Notes: generated by a model from the sequence alone, not told the origin. A stretch of 64,000 nucleotides of DNA from UBA5189 sp040389445 (GCA_040389445.1 JAZJZX010000010.1:62001-126000), one strand, 5' to 3'. Positions 53,907 to 63,138 are shown, numbered from the stretch's first letter. Numbers and translations are program-made.

Positions 53907-54578
53907 CGCGACGTAGCGCGGCGCCGCCGGGTCATCACCCAGCTTCTCGCGAAGCCGCTTCACGTATACGTCGATGGCCCGGTCCGTTGCCTCGGCCTCA
54001 CCGACGCCGTGGATCGCATCCAGCAGCTGATCGCGACTGAGGATTCGCCCATCCGCGGCGAGAAGCGCGGTGAGCAGCCGCAACTCGAGAAGACTCAGGC
54101 TCGCCTCCCGGCCCGCAACCCGGACGGCATGCCGCGCGACATCCACCTCGAGGTCGCCCGAGACGTATCGCACATCCGGAAGGGTGGCGTCGGCGGTGTC
54201 CCGTTCGGTGCGTCGAAGAATGGTCCGCACGCGTGCCACCAGTTCGGCCGGCGAGAACGGCTTGGGCAGATAGTCGTCGGCGCCCTCGGTCAGGCCCTGG
54301 ATTCGATCGCCCGTGGAGGTCCGCGCGGACAGGACGAGGATGGGCACGTCGCCGAGCGCCCGCGTCCGCCGGATGACGGTCATCCCGTCCACCTCGGGCA
54401 GCATCAGGTCGAGGACGACGAGGCGGGGCATCTCCTCCTCGATCATCCGGAGAGCGGTGCGTCCGTCGCCGGCCGTTACCACGCGGAACCGCTCACGCTC
54501 GAGGTAGGCGCGTACCAGCGCGACGATCTTGGGATCGTCGTCGACGACGAGGATCGGGGCGGGTTGAGGTCGCGGCAT
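53844..54578 (-). CDS. OmpR-type response regulator
   Basis: A 244-residue regulator. Receiver: acidic VVDDDP, phospho-Asp in VLDLMLPEVDG, Lys in YLPKPFSP. C-terminal winged helix: SLLELRLLTALLAADGRILSR and VYVKRLREKLGDDP. ATG 54578 precedes the receiver directly; ATG 54590 is also possible. It pairs with kinase copy 2. Confidence 0.92.
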   Translation of the reverse strand: MPRPQPAPILVVDDDPKIVALVRAYLERERFRVVTAGDGRTALRMIEEEMPRLVVLDLMLPEVDGMTVIRRTRALGDVPILVLSARTSTGDRIQGLTEGADDYLPKPFSPAELVARVRTILRRTERDTADATLPDVRYVSGDLEVDVARHAVRVAGREASLSLLELRLLTALLAADGRILSRDQLLDAIHGVGEAEATDRAIDVYVKRLREKLGDDPAAPRYVATVRGAGYRAAGPVERLDGVA

Positions 54579-54672
54579 CAGGGCGATCATCGCCCGGCGA
54601 AGCCTGCGCGACAACCATGACGCTCGGGTGACGGTCCCCCGAAGGGGGCGAATTCAGGCCGACCCGTCCTGG

Positions 54673-55131
54673 TCAGGGGCGCGCGACGTCGAGCCGGGCG
54701 AGGATGTTCGTCTCGAGCTGCAGGATCCGCTGCTCGAGACTCACGACCCGCTCCAGGATCTCGCGGTTGCCGAGGAGCAGTTCCTCGTTCTGCTTTTCCT
54801 CGAGGTCGGCCTCGTGGGCGGCATGCTCGAGGGTCATCCGATCGCGAATCGAGCTTCGATTGCTGGCCAGCAGGATCAGGGGGGCCGCGTAGGCGGCCTG
54901 CGTCGAGAACGCCAGGTTCAGGAAGATGAATGGGTACGGGTCGAAATGGAAGAGCAGGAAGATGTTGCCGCCGACCCAGATGGCCACGATCGCGGTCTGG
55001 ATCGCGATGAAGGTCCAGCTGCCCATGAATGCCGTCACGGCATCGGCGATGCGTGCCGATCGCGGGGCCTCATCGACCAGCTTGCGATTCACCTCGTGGA
55101 GGTGGCCCTTCTTCGAACCGGTACGCATCAC
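54673..55131 (-). CDS. DUF1003 membrane protein
   Basis: A 152-residue protein with two helices (FIAIQTAIVAIWVGGNIFLL and PFIFLNLAFSTQAAYAAPLILL) and a C-terminal coiled coil (NREILERVVSLEQRILQLE). The DPYPFIFLNLAFS motif defines the family. Function unknown. Confidence 0.88.
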   Translation of the reverse strand: MMRTGSKKGHLHEVNRKLVDEAPRSARIADAVTAFMGSWTFIAIQTAIVAIWVGGNIFLLFHFDPYPFIFLNLAFSTQAAYAAPLILLASNRSSIRDRMTLEHAAHEADLEEKQNEELLLGNREILERVVSLEQRILQLETNILARLDVARP

Positions 55132-55292
55132 GATGACTCCTGACAGACGCTGGACGCGCCGACGATACGCCTGACCCGGAGAAATCGGCGCCGGCCCTCG
55201 ACATCGATGTCGATCGGGGCCCAGGCCGTTCGTGGTAATTGCAGGCGGCGGCAGACGACCGCGGCGTCAGCGAATCGAAAGAAGGCCTCGCA

Positions 55293-55604
55293 ATGGCGAA
55301 TTACGTGCTCGTGTACCACGGTGGAGGCATGCCGGAGACGCAGGAAGAAGGCGCCCGGGTCATGCAGGCCTGGACCGACTGGTTCACCGTGCTCGGCGAC
55401 GCCGTCGTCGACGGCGGCAATCCCGCCTCGAAGACCCGCCGGATCGGGCCCGATGGCTCGGTGAGCGACGACGCATCCGGTCCGTCCGGCTACAGCATCC
55501 TCAAGGCCGACTCGCTCGATGCAGCCGTCGAGCTGGCGAAGGGCTGCCCCGTGCTGGCCGGCGGCGCCTCCATCCAGGTCGTGGAGACGTTCGAAGCGAT
55601 GTAG
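55293..55604 (+). CDS. YCII-related domain protein
   Basis: A 103-residue dimeric alpha/beta protein (MANYVLVYHGGGMPETQEE ... WTDWFTVLGDAVVDGGNP ... GYSILKADSLDAAVELAKGC). The family includes extracytoplasmic-function-sigma-linked proteins of unknown role. ATG 55293 has GAAGG 8 nt upstream. Confidence 0.85.
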   Translation: MANYVLVYHGGGMPETQEEGARVMQAWTDWFTVLGDAVVDGGNPASKTRRIGPDGSVSDDASGPSGYSILKADSLDAAVELAKGCPVLAGGASIQVVETFEAM

Positions 55605-55621
55605 TCCGATGGCCGCCGGAT

Positions 55622-55658
55622 GGCGCTCTCGGGGCCGATCTCGGGCCCCGGAAGCGCC
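55622..55658 (+). terminator. Terminator-like hairpin
   Basis: GGCGCT and CGGGGC pair with GCCCCG and AGCGCC around a small bulge. It separates the YCII and helicase genes. No T-run. Confidence 0.55.
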
Positions 55659-55699
55659 GTCCGGTGCCATGACCGGCCTTTGGCGTCACACTGAGGCCG

Positions 55700-57625
55700 A
55701 TGTCCGAAGAACCGCCCGTCGATCAGGAAGCCGTGGCCGACCTCGAGGGCTTTGCGGTGCTCGGAATTGGCGAGCCCCTCCTGACGACCCTCGCCGATCT
55801 CGGCTACGAAGAGCCGACGCCCATCCAGCGAGAGGCCATTCCGTTGCTCCTGGCGGGTCGCGACCTGCTGGCACAGGCACCCACCGGTACCGGGAAGACG
55901 GCCGCGTTCGCACTCCCGATCCTGGCCGGGCTGGTCCCGGATCGACTCCCCACCGCGCCGGCCTCGGCGCTCGTCGTGGTCCCGACACGAGAACTCGCGA
56001 TGCAGGTGGCCGAGGCGTTCCAGAGCTACGGCAAGGCCGTCGGGCTGCGCGTCGTTCCCGTGTACGGCGGCCAGCCGATCCACCAGCAGCTGCGCGGCCT
56101 CAACCGCGGCGTGGATGTCGTGGTGGCGACGCCCGGGCGAGCGGTCGACCACCTCGCGCGCAAGAGTCTCAACCTCGCGGGCGTCCGGGTCGTGGTGCTC
56201 GATGAGGCGGACGAGATGCTGGACATGGGCTTCGCCGAAGACCTCGACGCGATCCTTGCGGCGACCCCTGCGACGCGCCAGACGGTCCTCTTCTCGGCCA
56301 CCATCTCGGCCACGATCGCGAAGGTGGCCAAACGGCACCTTTGTGAGCCGGCGCGGGTCAGCGTTCACGCGGAACGGGGAGCACGCGACGGCGTCGCACG
56401 CGTCCGCCAGACCGCCTACGTGGTGCGGCGACCGGACAAGCTTGCGGCCCTGTGCCGGATCCTCGATGTCGAGGACCCGACATCGGCCCTGGTGTTTGCC
56501 CGGACGCGCGGCGAGGTGGACGACCTGGCGCTGGCCCTCAGCGGGCGCGGCCATGATGCCGGCGCCCTGCATGGCGGACTTGCCCAGGAGTCACGGGATC
56601 GGATGATGGGCAGGTTCCGGGATGGGTCGCTGGATGTCCTCGTTGCCACGGATGTCGCGGCACGGGGCCTGGACATCGACCACGTGAGCCATGTCGTGAA
56701 CTACGACGTCCCCTCGGATCCGGATCAGTACGTCCACCGGATCGGCCGCACCGGCCGGGCCGGGCGAGACGGGGTCGCGATCACGCTCGTGGAGCCCCGC
56801 GAGCATCGGCTCCTCCGGAACATCGAGACGGCAACGCGCACCAGGCTGCTCATCGAACGGCTGCCGACGGTCGCCGACCTGCGCGAACGGCGGGCCGAAG
56901 TGCTGCGAGGAAACCTGCGTGAGGCCCTCCTGGCAGGCGGCCACGACCGGTTCCGGGGCGTCGTCGAGCCGCTGTCCGAGGAATTCGATCTGGTGGACAT
57001 TGCCCTCGCTGCGGTCTCGCTGGTCGAGGGTGCAACCGGTAGTCCGGCGGACGAGGTCGAGTTGGCGCAGGCCTTCCTGCATGAACCTGCTGCGTCACGA
57101 CCGGGTCCGGGGCCGCGGAGTGCGCCCGCTCGACGGGCACGACCGGGAGAGCCGCCGGGTCCCGCCTTCGTCCCCCGCCGCGGGCCGGGTGTGGCACCGG
57201 CGCCAGCCTTCGTCCCGCGCCGCGGGCCGGATAGTCGCGCGGTCGGGGTCGGTGGCGCGGCAGCCGTCGGTCGCGCGGCAGCCGTCGGTCGCGCGGCAGC
57301 CGTCGGTCGCGCGGCAGCCGTCGGGGGCCCCAAGCCTCGCGGTCCGCGCCCACAGGGTGCCCTGCACCCGTCCGTGCCGGACGGAGCGTGGGTCCAGCTC
57401 TGGGTGGGTGGCGGCCGCCGCGCCGGGCTTCGTCCCGGCGATCTGGTGGGCGCCATCGCCAACGAGGCCGGCGTGCCGGGATCCGTCGTCGGCGCGATCC
57501 AGATCTTCGATGACTTTGCGCTGGTCGACGTCCAGGCGGCCGTTGTCGATGGCGTCGCCGACGCCCTTCGGCGAGCCCGGATCCGCGGTCAGCAGGTCGC
57601 CGTCAGGCGAGAACGCCCAAGCTGA
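55700..57625 (+). CDS. DEAD-box RNA helicase with DbpA-type RNA-binding domain
   Basis: A 641-residue helicase. Motifs: APTGTGKT (I), PTRELAMQV (Ia), DEADEMLDMGF (II), SATIS (III), TDVAARGLDID (V) and HRIGRTGRAGR (VI). Residues 475-550 form a linker with repeats, and 555-640 a DbpA/CsdA-like RNA-binding domain (VQLWVGGGRRAGLRPGDLVG). Likely role in ribosome assembly or cold adaptation. Confidence 0.94.
   Translation: MSEEPPVDQEAVADLEGFAVLGIGEPLLTTLADLGYEEPTPIQREAIPLLLAGRDLLAQAPTGTGKTAAFALPILAGLVPDRLPTAPASALVVVPTRELAMQVAEAFQSYGKAVGLRVVPVYGGQPIHQQLRGLNRGVDVVVATPGRAVDHLARKSLNLAGVRVVVLDEADEMLDMGFAEDLDAILAATPATRQTVLFSATISATIAKVAKRHLCEPARVSVHAERGARDGVARVRQTAYVVRRPDKLAALCRILDVEDPTSALVFARTRGEVDDLALALSGRGHDAGALHGGLAQESRDRMMGRFRDGSLDVLVATDVAARGLDIDHVSHVVNYDVPSDPDQYVHRIGRTGRAGRDGVAITLVEPREHRLLRNIETATRTRLLIERLPTVADLRERRAEVLRGNLREALLAGGHDRFRGVVEPLSEEFDLVDIALAAVSLVEGATGSPADEVELAQAFLHEPAASRPGPGPRSAPARRARPGEPPGPAFVPRRGPGVAPAPAFVPRRGPDSRAVGVGGAAAVGRAAAVGRAAAVGRAAAVGGPKPRGPRPQGALHPSVPDGAWVQLWVGGGRRAGLRPGDLVGAIANEAGVPGSVVGAIQIFDDFALVDVQAAVVDGVADALRRARIRGQQVAVRRERPS
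57257..57328. repeat. Four tandem copies of an 18-bp unit in the helicase linker
   Basis: GCGGCAGCCGTCGGTCGC repeats in frame and encodes a six-residue RAAAVG-type unit; the last copy is diverged. Confidence 0.9.
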
Positions 57626-57641
57626 CGGTCTCGAGGCGGTC

Positions 57642-57749
57642 GGCCGGTGTCGAGCCGACGATTCAAGGGCCCCGTCAGCGCCCGACGGCCGGTGTCGAGC
57701 CGACGATTCAAGGGCCCAGTCAGCGCCCGACGGCCGGTGTCGAGCCGAC
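57642..57749. repeat. 2.4 tandem copies of a 45-bp unit
   Basis: Copies at 57642-57686 and 57687-57731 (one mismatch) and a partial copy from 57732. The array overlaps the 3' end of the small membrane-protein gene. Confidence 0.9.
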
Positions 57750-57905
57750 GGTCACTACGGCAACCAGGAGGATGCCGAGGATCCCGACGAGCAGGCCGAG
57801 GGCCTCGAATTCGCCCCTTCGGCCCGCCAGACGCCGACCGACGGAGATCGTCCGATGTCGGGTCACGGGAGTGTCCGTTGACCCCGGCCGACCGGCATCG
57901 GGCAT
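57720..57905 (-). CDS. Small single-helix membrane protein
   Basis: A 61-residue protein: basic N-terminal half and one C-terminal helix (ALGLLVGILGILLVAVVTVG). ATG 57905 has GAGGAA 5 nt upstream. The last codons come from the 45-bp repeat, so the C-terminus may have been rewritten by repeat expansion. Confidence 0.55.
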   Translation of the reverse strand: MPDAGRPGSTDTPVTRHRTISVGRRLAGRRGEFEALGLLVGILGILLVAVVTVGSTPAVGR

Positions 57906-57969
57906 CAGTTCCTCACCTGGCCGTGCTGCCGGTTTCAGCGACCGCCGGTCATCCAGTGGCAACGGGCGC

Positions 57970-58056
57970 CTATCCACGGAGCCTGCCACGCCCAAAGTAG
58001 CCCAGGACAAAGAGGACCACCAGGACGACCGCGACGATGACGATGATGTTCTCCAT
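57970..58056 (-). CDS. 28-residue membrane peptide
   Basis: One hydrophobic helix (IIVIVAVVLVVLFVLGYF) followed by a basic tail (GRGRLRG). The ATG at 58056 has GGGAGG 9 nt upstream, the best evidence that it is translated. Function unknown. Confidence 0.5.
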   Translation of the reverse strand: MENIIVIVAVVLVVLFVLGYFGRGRLRG

Positions 58057-58645
58057 GGCAATACGCCTCCCTGTGTGGATTGGGCAGCAGGCGAGTTGCA
58101 CCTGCGGACCTTGTTGGCTGGTGCCCAGTGTCCGGTCCATGGTCAGTCGGGTCATGACGGTCCGTCATGACGCGGCCATCGACGGTGGCCATCGACGGCA
58201 GCGCCGAGAAGGCGGCGCCGAGAAGGCGGCGCCGAGAAGGCGGCCGTCACGACACAGCCGCGGGAGCGCCCGCGTGGTGGGTGCTGTCGCACGGCCTGGG
58301 CCAGCACGGCCTGCCATGGGTCGGCTTGGGATGGCACGGCTTGGACGGGTCCGCAGCCGCGATCTCGCGGCCGCTTGCGCCTGACCATGACGGCTGCATG
58401 GTCACGCGGTGCACTTGGCGGTTCCTCATCGGCAGTGGAGCCGCTCCGACCGCGGCAACGCTGCTGGCGCGAGGCTCGGTCGGAGCGTGACGACGCCTGG
58501 CACCGGCGCGAATCGCCCCGGTCTCGTGACCTGGCGAGCTCGCCTGTGCTCCGGGCGCCCATGCAGTCGACGCGGCAGCGGACAACGACGGCCTTCGTGG
58601 ACCCGGGCCGCGGCCCCGAGCGGCGCGGTGGGGGCTGTGCGCGGT
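58057..58645. other. Non-coding stretch with short repeats
   Basis: GCGCCGAGAAGGCG-type units repeat around 58200-58242. No gene is supported on either strand. Confidence 0.5.
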
Positions 58646-58652
58646 GAGGCTG

Positions 58653-58940
58653 TCGCACGGTGGGTGCCGGCTCACAAGCCGGACGTGCCCTGCGCGGCGG
58701 GCTTTCGCACGGTGGGTGCCGGCTCACAAGCCGGACGTGCCCTGCGCGGAGGGCTGTCGCACGGTGGGTGCCGGCTCACAAGCCGGACGTGCCGCGCGCG
58801 GCGGGCTTTCGCACGGTGGGTGCCGGCTCGCACGTGGTGCGCGCGGCGGGCTTTCGCACGGTGGGTGCCGGCTCGCACGTGGTGCGGGCGGCGGGCTTTC
58901 GCACGGTGGGTGCCGGCTCGCACGTGGTGCGGGCGCCTCC
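58653..58940. repeat. Six-copy tandem array with 52- and 45-bp periods
   Basis: TCGCACGGTGGGTGCCGGCT begins at 58653, 58705, 58757, 58809, 58854 and 58899. The first three units contain the hairpin CCGGCT-CACA-AGCCGG; the last three have TCGCACGTGGTGCG instead. Periods of 52 are not multiples of three, so it is not a coding repeat. Confidence 0.9.
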
Positions 58941-59178
58941 GTGGTGGGAGCGCCTGCGCACAGCGTCCACGCCCCGCAACGTCAAGCTACTCGGAGGATG
59001 AACGATGCCAGGCGCCAAATCGGGCCGTGGCCGGCTCGCACGCCGGAGGTATCCTCTCCACGAGGTGAGCGGACGTGGCGCAAAGCCCGGTTGCTCGCCG
59101 AGGCGGAATTGATCAAGGTTCACGGCTCGATCGGCACCCGCGTGGGGTCGCGTCGCAAGCGCGAGGGAGGCTACGGTC

Positions 59179-61008
59179 ATGTCGCTGCTCCAGCGAGTTG
59201 AGAAGGCTCAACGCGCAGCCGACGCCACCAGCGAATCAGTGGCGACCGAGCAGCCGCCGGTTGTCGATGCGGCCCCTTCCCAGGCGGCGGCCCCACGGCC
59301 GAAGCGCGCCCCGGGTCGCGAGGCACTGCTCTCCGAGATCCGGGCTCACGTCCAGGTCGAGGTGATCCGCGCGTTCGAATCGCTCCTGGACGCCGCGGAC
59401 CCGGCCGATGTCCGGAGCGCGATCTCGGAGATCATCGACCGGATCATCACCAAGGACGGCTTCTCGGTGACGCGTATCGAGCGCGTGAGCCTGGTCGAGG
59501 AGATCATCCATGAAGTCACGGGCTTCGGCCCGATCGAACCGCTCCTGCTTGACCCCACGATCACCGAGGTCATGGTCAACGGCCCGCACAACGTGTTCAT
59601 CGAGCGCGGCGGAAAGATCGAGCGTGTCGACGTCACATTCGTGAACGACGAGCACGTCCGGCGGATCATCGACCGGATCATCGCCCCGTTGGGGCGTCGG
59701 ATCGACGAGTCGAGTCCGCGGGTTGACGCGCGTCTGCCCGATGGATCGCGCGTCAACGCGATCATCGCGCCGCTCTCCCTGGTGGGTCCCGTGATCACCA
59801 TTCGAAAGTTCGCGGCCAAGCCGTACACGGTTCGGAACCTCATCGACTTCGGCACGGCTACCGAGGAGATGTTCGACTTTCTCCAGCACTGCGTCTGGGC
59901 CCGGCTCAATGTCTTCGTCTCGGGCGGCACCGGATCGGGCAAGACGACGTTCCTGAACGTCCTGTCGTCGTTCATTCCGGAGGACGAGCGGATCGTCACC
60001 GTGGAGGATGCCGCCGAACTGCAACTTCGCCAGGAGCACGTCGTGACGCTCGAGGCGCGCCCACCGAACGCGGAGGGCTCGGGCGAGGTCAGCATCCGCG
60101 ATCTGCTGCGCAATGCCCTGCATATGCGTCCCGATCGGATCATCGTCGGCGAATGTCGATCGGCCGAGGCCCTCGACATGATCCAGGCCATGATGACCGG
60201 CCAGGACGGGTCCCTGTCCACCGGGCATGCGAACACCACGCGCGACATGCTTCGCCGGCTGGAGACGATGATCCTCATGTCCGGCTACGAGCTGCCGCTG
60301 CGGGCGATTCGCGAGCAGATCGCATCTGCCATCGACGTCATCGTCCATACGGCTCGGTTGAAGGACGGGTCTCGCAAGATCGTCAACATCACCGAGGTCT
60401 ACGGCATCGAGGATGACGAGATCCTCACCCAGGACATCTTTGTCTTCGAGCAGACCGGGGTCGATGAGCACGGCAAGGTCGAGGGCGAGTTGAAGCCGAC
60501 GGGCATCAGACCAACATTCATGGGCGTGTTCACGGCAGCCGGGCTCGAACTGCCACCCGGGGAGTTCGGGATCCCACCCGAGGACCCGGACCGACCGGTC
60601 AAGAGAGGCAAGGCGCGCTGGACGATTGGCGCACTGCTCGACGCCCCCGACGAATCTCGGCCCGGCGTTGGTCTGGGCCGGGCGGTCACGGCCGGCGGCA
60701 TGGTCTACGTCTCGTCCGTCGGTCCGATCGATCCCGAGACCGGCAGGGTTGTGACCGGCGACATCAAGCAGCAGACGCGCCAATGTCTGCGCAACCTGAC
60801 GGCGAAACTCGAGAGCGCGGGAAGCTCGCTGGACAAGGTCGTGTGGGCGAACTGGTCCTTGCGCGAGCCGAGCGAATTCGACATCTTCAACGAGGAGTGG
60901 GTGCGCTGGTTCCCCGGTGACTCGCCGGTCGGTCAGGGAACCCTGATGCCGCCGTCACATCGACGCGCCGGCTTTCGGGTCTCGCTCGGGGTGATCGCCG
61001 AGGCGTAG
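59179..61008 (+). CDS. CpaF/TadA-type secretion ATPase fused to a RidA-like domain
   Basis: A 609-residue protein. Residues 50-465 form a CpaF-family ATPase for Tad pili or type II/IV secretion: FGPIEPLLLDPTITEVMVNG, Walker A GGTGSGKTT (249-257), the Asp box VTVEDAAELQL, RPDRIIVGECRSAEAL (Walker B) and GSLSTGHANT (His box). After a linker, residues 497-609 match RidA/YjgF (TAGGMVYVSSVGPIDPETG, CLRNLTAKLESAGSSLDKVV). The usual RidA ending is shortened, so deaminase activity is uncertain. No other Tad gene lies in the window. ATG 59179 has GAGGGAGG 10 nt upstream. Confidence 0.88.
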   Translation: MSLLQRVEKAQRAADATSESVATEQPPVVDAAPSQAAAPRPKRAPGREALLSEIRAHVQVEVIRAFESLLDAADPADVRSAISEIIDRIITKDGFSVTRIERVSLVEEIIHEVTGFGPIEPLLLDPTITEVMVNGPHNVFIERGGKIERVDVTFVNDEHVRRIIDRIIAPLGRRIDESSPRVDARLPDGSRVNAIIAPLSLVGPVITIRKFAAKPYTVRNLIDFGTATEEMFDFLQHCVWARLNVFVSGGTGSGKTTFLNVLSSFIPEDERIVTVEDAAELQLRQEHVVTLEARPPNAEGSGEVSIRDLLRNALHMRPDRIIVGECRSAEALDMIQAMMTGQDGSLSTGHANTTRDMLRRLETMILMSGYELPLRAIREQIASAIDVIVHTARLKDGSRKIVNITEVYGIEDDEILTQDIFVFEQTGVDEHGKVEGELKPTGIRPTFMGVFTAAGLELPPGEFGIPPEDPDRPVKRGKARWTIGALLDAPDESRPGVGLGRAVTAGGMVYVSSVGPIDPETGRVVTGDIKQQTRQCLRNLTAKLESAGSSLDKVVWANWSLREPSEFDIFNEEWVRWFPGDSPVGQGTLMPPSHRRAGFRVSLGVIAEA

Positions 61009-61109
61009 GCGCCTGCCCACTTCGGCCGCGCTGGCAATGGCGATGCGAGCTGCTGCCAGACAGGGCATCAGGGGCGACGCGCGTCGCGCCGCCCCTGGAT
61101 CGCGAGCGG

Positions 61110-61700
61110 TCAGCCGCCGAGGGCAGCCGACCAATCGGCCGCTACGACCGGATCCCAGGTCTGGGTGAACCCGCAGGCCCAGGCGAAGGTGGCCTCGCCG
61201 GCAACGAGATATCGCCCCCCAACCGACAGGTTGGGTCCTCCGGCCGAGGTGATGGCCGTCCCGGTCATGCCGGCGGCCTCCAGCGTGACGGCATCGCCGG
61301 TCACGCCGCGGAATGCCTGGTTGATCTGGAACGTCACGCGATCCCCATCGATCACGCTGACGGTGCCGTCGAACGCGATCGAGCGGTTGGTGAGGGTCTG
61401 GAGCGAATAGGTCTCGACACAGGCGGCGGAACCGCCCCCAGTCGTGGTGCCGGGCACGACGCCGGGCTTCCCGCCGCCGTTGAAGATCAGGGTAAACGCG
61501 AGGGCGGCTGCGGCGGTAACACCGAGCCCCCCGGCGACGAGCCGGGCGGTTCGTCCCGTTCGATGGGTGGTCGTGGTCATGACATCCTCGTGGACCCTCG
61601 CGCGGATGCGGGCGAGGCTCGCAGCGGGCAGTCGATCGTCGCGAACCGGGTCGACGGCACGAAGCGCGTCGAGCAGATCTGGCTCGAATGGTTCGTTCAT
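61110..61700 (-). CDS. Single-pass membrane protein partnered with an ECF sigma factor
   Basis: A 196-residue protein: a cytoplasmic part of about 55 residues with an anti-sigma-like position, one helix (LVAGGLGVTAAAALAFTLIF) and an extracytoplasmic domain with Cys residues (AACVETY, WACGFTQ). Its ATG overlaps the sigma stop by 4 nt, the usual arrangement for an anti-sigma factor, though no ZAS motif is visible. Confidence 0.7.
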   Translation of the reverse strand: MNEPFEPDLLDALRAVDPVRDDRLPAASLARIRARVHEDVMTTTTHRTGRTARLVAGGLGVTAAAALAFTLIFNGGGKPGVVPGTTTGGGSAACVETYSLQTLTNRSIAFDGTVSVIDGDRVTFQINQAFRGVTGDAVTLEAAGMTGTAITSAGGPNLSVGGRYLVAGEATFAWACGFTQTWDPVVAADWSAALGG

Positions 61701-62278
61701 GTCGTGCGTTCCTCGGCTGCTGGACCGGCCTTGCTGCCCGTCACTTGAAGCGGTGTCCGGGATGTGACGATACCTTTCCGCGGCCTGCCCTCGGCCGCCG
61801 CGAGTTCCGTGGCGAATCGCCTGCGGGCCCGGTGCAGACGGATCGCGACCGCATTGGAGCTGATCCCAATGACCTCCCCCACCTCGGCGTGCGAAAGGCC
61901 GTCCCACGCGATGAGCCGGAGGAGTTCCTGGTCGTCAGGGCGCAGTCGGGACAGCGCCTCGGTGGCCGGCGACTCGGGGATCGGTCCGCTGGGCATCTGC
62001 GGCTGGTTGCGCAATCGATCGATGACGGCGGACCAGCGTCGTGAGCCACGACGACGATTGGCGGCCACGCGTCGCGCGACGGCCAGCAGCCAGGGCAGCG
62101 CGCGCTCGGCGGACGGCAGGTCGGCGAGCCGCCTCCACGCGATCATGAACGTCTCGGCAACGACATCCTCGGCGTCGGCCTCGGGCTCGACACGGCGAAG
62201 CACATAGGCCAGGACCCGCCGCTGATGCACCTCGAATGCGGCCTCGAACCTGGCCCGATCATCGTCCGTTGGCTGCAT
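61697..62278 (-). CDS. ECF-type RNA polymerase sigma factor
   Basis: A 193-residue sigma factor: region 2 (VLAYVLRRVEPEADAEDVVAETFMIAWRRL) and region 4 (LRPDDQELLRLIAWDGLSHAEVGEVIG with the HTH). ATG 62278; an upstream extension is Pro/Arg-rich and unlikely. Regulated by the coupled membrane protein, an inference. Confidence 0.9.
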   Translation of the reverse strand: MQPTDDDRARFEAAFEVHQRRVLAYVLRRVEPEADAEDVVAETFMIAWRRLADLPSAERALPWLLAVARRVAANRRRGSRRWSAVIDRLRNQPQMPSGPIPESPATEALSRLRPDDQELLRLIAWDGLSHAEVGEVIGISSNAVAIRLHRARRRFATELAAAEGRPRKGIVTSRTPLQVTGSKAGPAAEERTT

Positions 62279-62532
62279 GTCCGGGCAGACGGCCTGGCGG
62301 ACAGCATGGTTCCCCCAGGGGAGCCGGGCCATGGGAGCCGGCCATGGGAGCCGTATGACCATGTCGCGTCTGGGTAGTGGCCGCGTCGGGGAACATGCCG
62401 GACATGGAAGGACGCGACGGATCGGGATCCTGATGATCCCGATCCCGCCGTCAGACCCAGTCTCCTTCCGCCGTACCTACCTGCCGCCGGGATCCGGCCG
62501 CAGGCGCAGACGACCCGACGGAACCTCCTTCG

Positions 62533-62577
62533 TTGACTCGCGGAGTGTCCGCGTATATCGTATGACGATATACGCGG
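62533..62577 (+). promoter_or_regulatory. Promoter with a perfect 13-bp inverted repeat
   Basis: TTGACT (-35, 62533-62538) and TATCGT (-10, 62556-62561) are 17 bp apart. CCGCGTATATCGT (62549-62561) is the exact inverted copy of 62565-62577, with 3 nt between. It covers the -10 box, as a repressor site would. Confidence 0.7.
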
Positions 62578-62610
62578 AGGCCAGACAGGAGCAAGGGAGG
62601 CGACGATGAC

Positions 62611-63138
62611 ATGACGAACCGATTGGGCTTGATGCAGGGTCTCTTTCTCGTTCTCGTCGGCGTCGCCTGGGCAACACGCGCGCTCATCGGTTTGACAGAT
62701 GCGGATTTCTGGAACGCCACCACGCTGCTCGACTACGCCTCCGTCTGGACGTACAGCCTGGCCCTGCTGCTGATCGCACCGGCGCTGCTCATCCTCATCC
62801 GCGAGGCGAAATCCGGACGTGCAGCCACCCTCGTGGCCTGGGTCGTGGCTGCCGGGGCGATCCTGGCAGCGGTGGCCAACGGGATCGAGGATGGCCTCGG
62901 CTACAAGGAGTTCGGGACGCAATACGTTCTTGGGGCGAGCATCGTCGGGCTCGGCCTGATCGCACTCGCGGCGCTCATGGCATTCGGCCGTCGGAAGAGC
63001 TTTGCCCTCGTCCCGACGCTGACGGTCGCGGGCCTGCTCGCGTTCAGCGTGGGCGGCGGCTTCTTGATCGCTGCGACGTGGGCAGTCCTCGGTGTCCTGG
63101 TCGCGACCGGCCGAACGGAGACCGTGGCCGCGACCTGA
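62611..63138 (+). CDS. Five-helix membrane protein
   Basis: A 175-residue hydrophobic protein with five helices and short loops. The ATG has GGGAGG 10 nt upstream. Family unknown. Controlled by the palindromic operator in front of it, so it likely answers to a specific regulator. Confidence 0.68.
   Translation: MTNRLGLMQGLFLVLVGVAWATRALIGLTDADFWNATTLLDYASVWTYSLALLLIAPALLILIREAKSGRAATLVAWVVAAGAILAAVANGIEDGLGYKEFGTQYVLGASIVGLGLIALAALMAFGRRKSFALVPTLTVAGLLAFSVGGGFLIAATWAVLGVLVATGRTETVAAT

Noticed and set aside
58653..58940. CRISPR array
   Set aside because: The units are continuous tandem repeats without unique spacers, and no cas gene is nearby.
59031..59120. Cyclic-di-GMP riboswitch before the secretion ATPase
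   Set aside because: Only GCGCAAAGCC resembles the consensus; the CACAGGGCAAACC segment and the second stem are missing.
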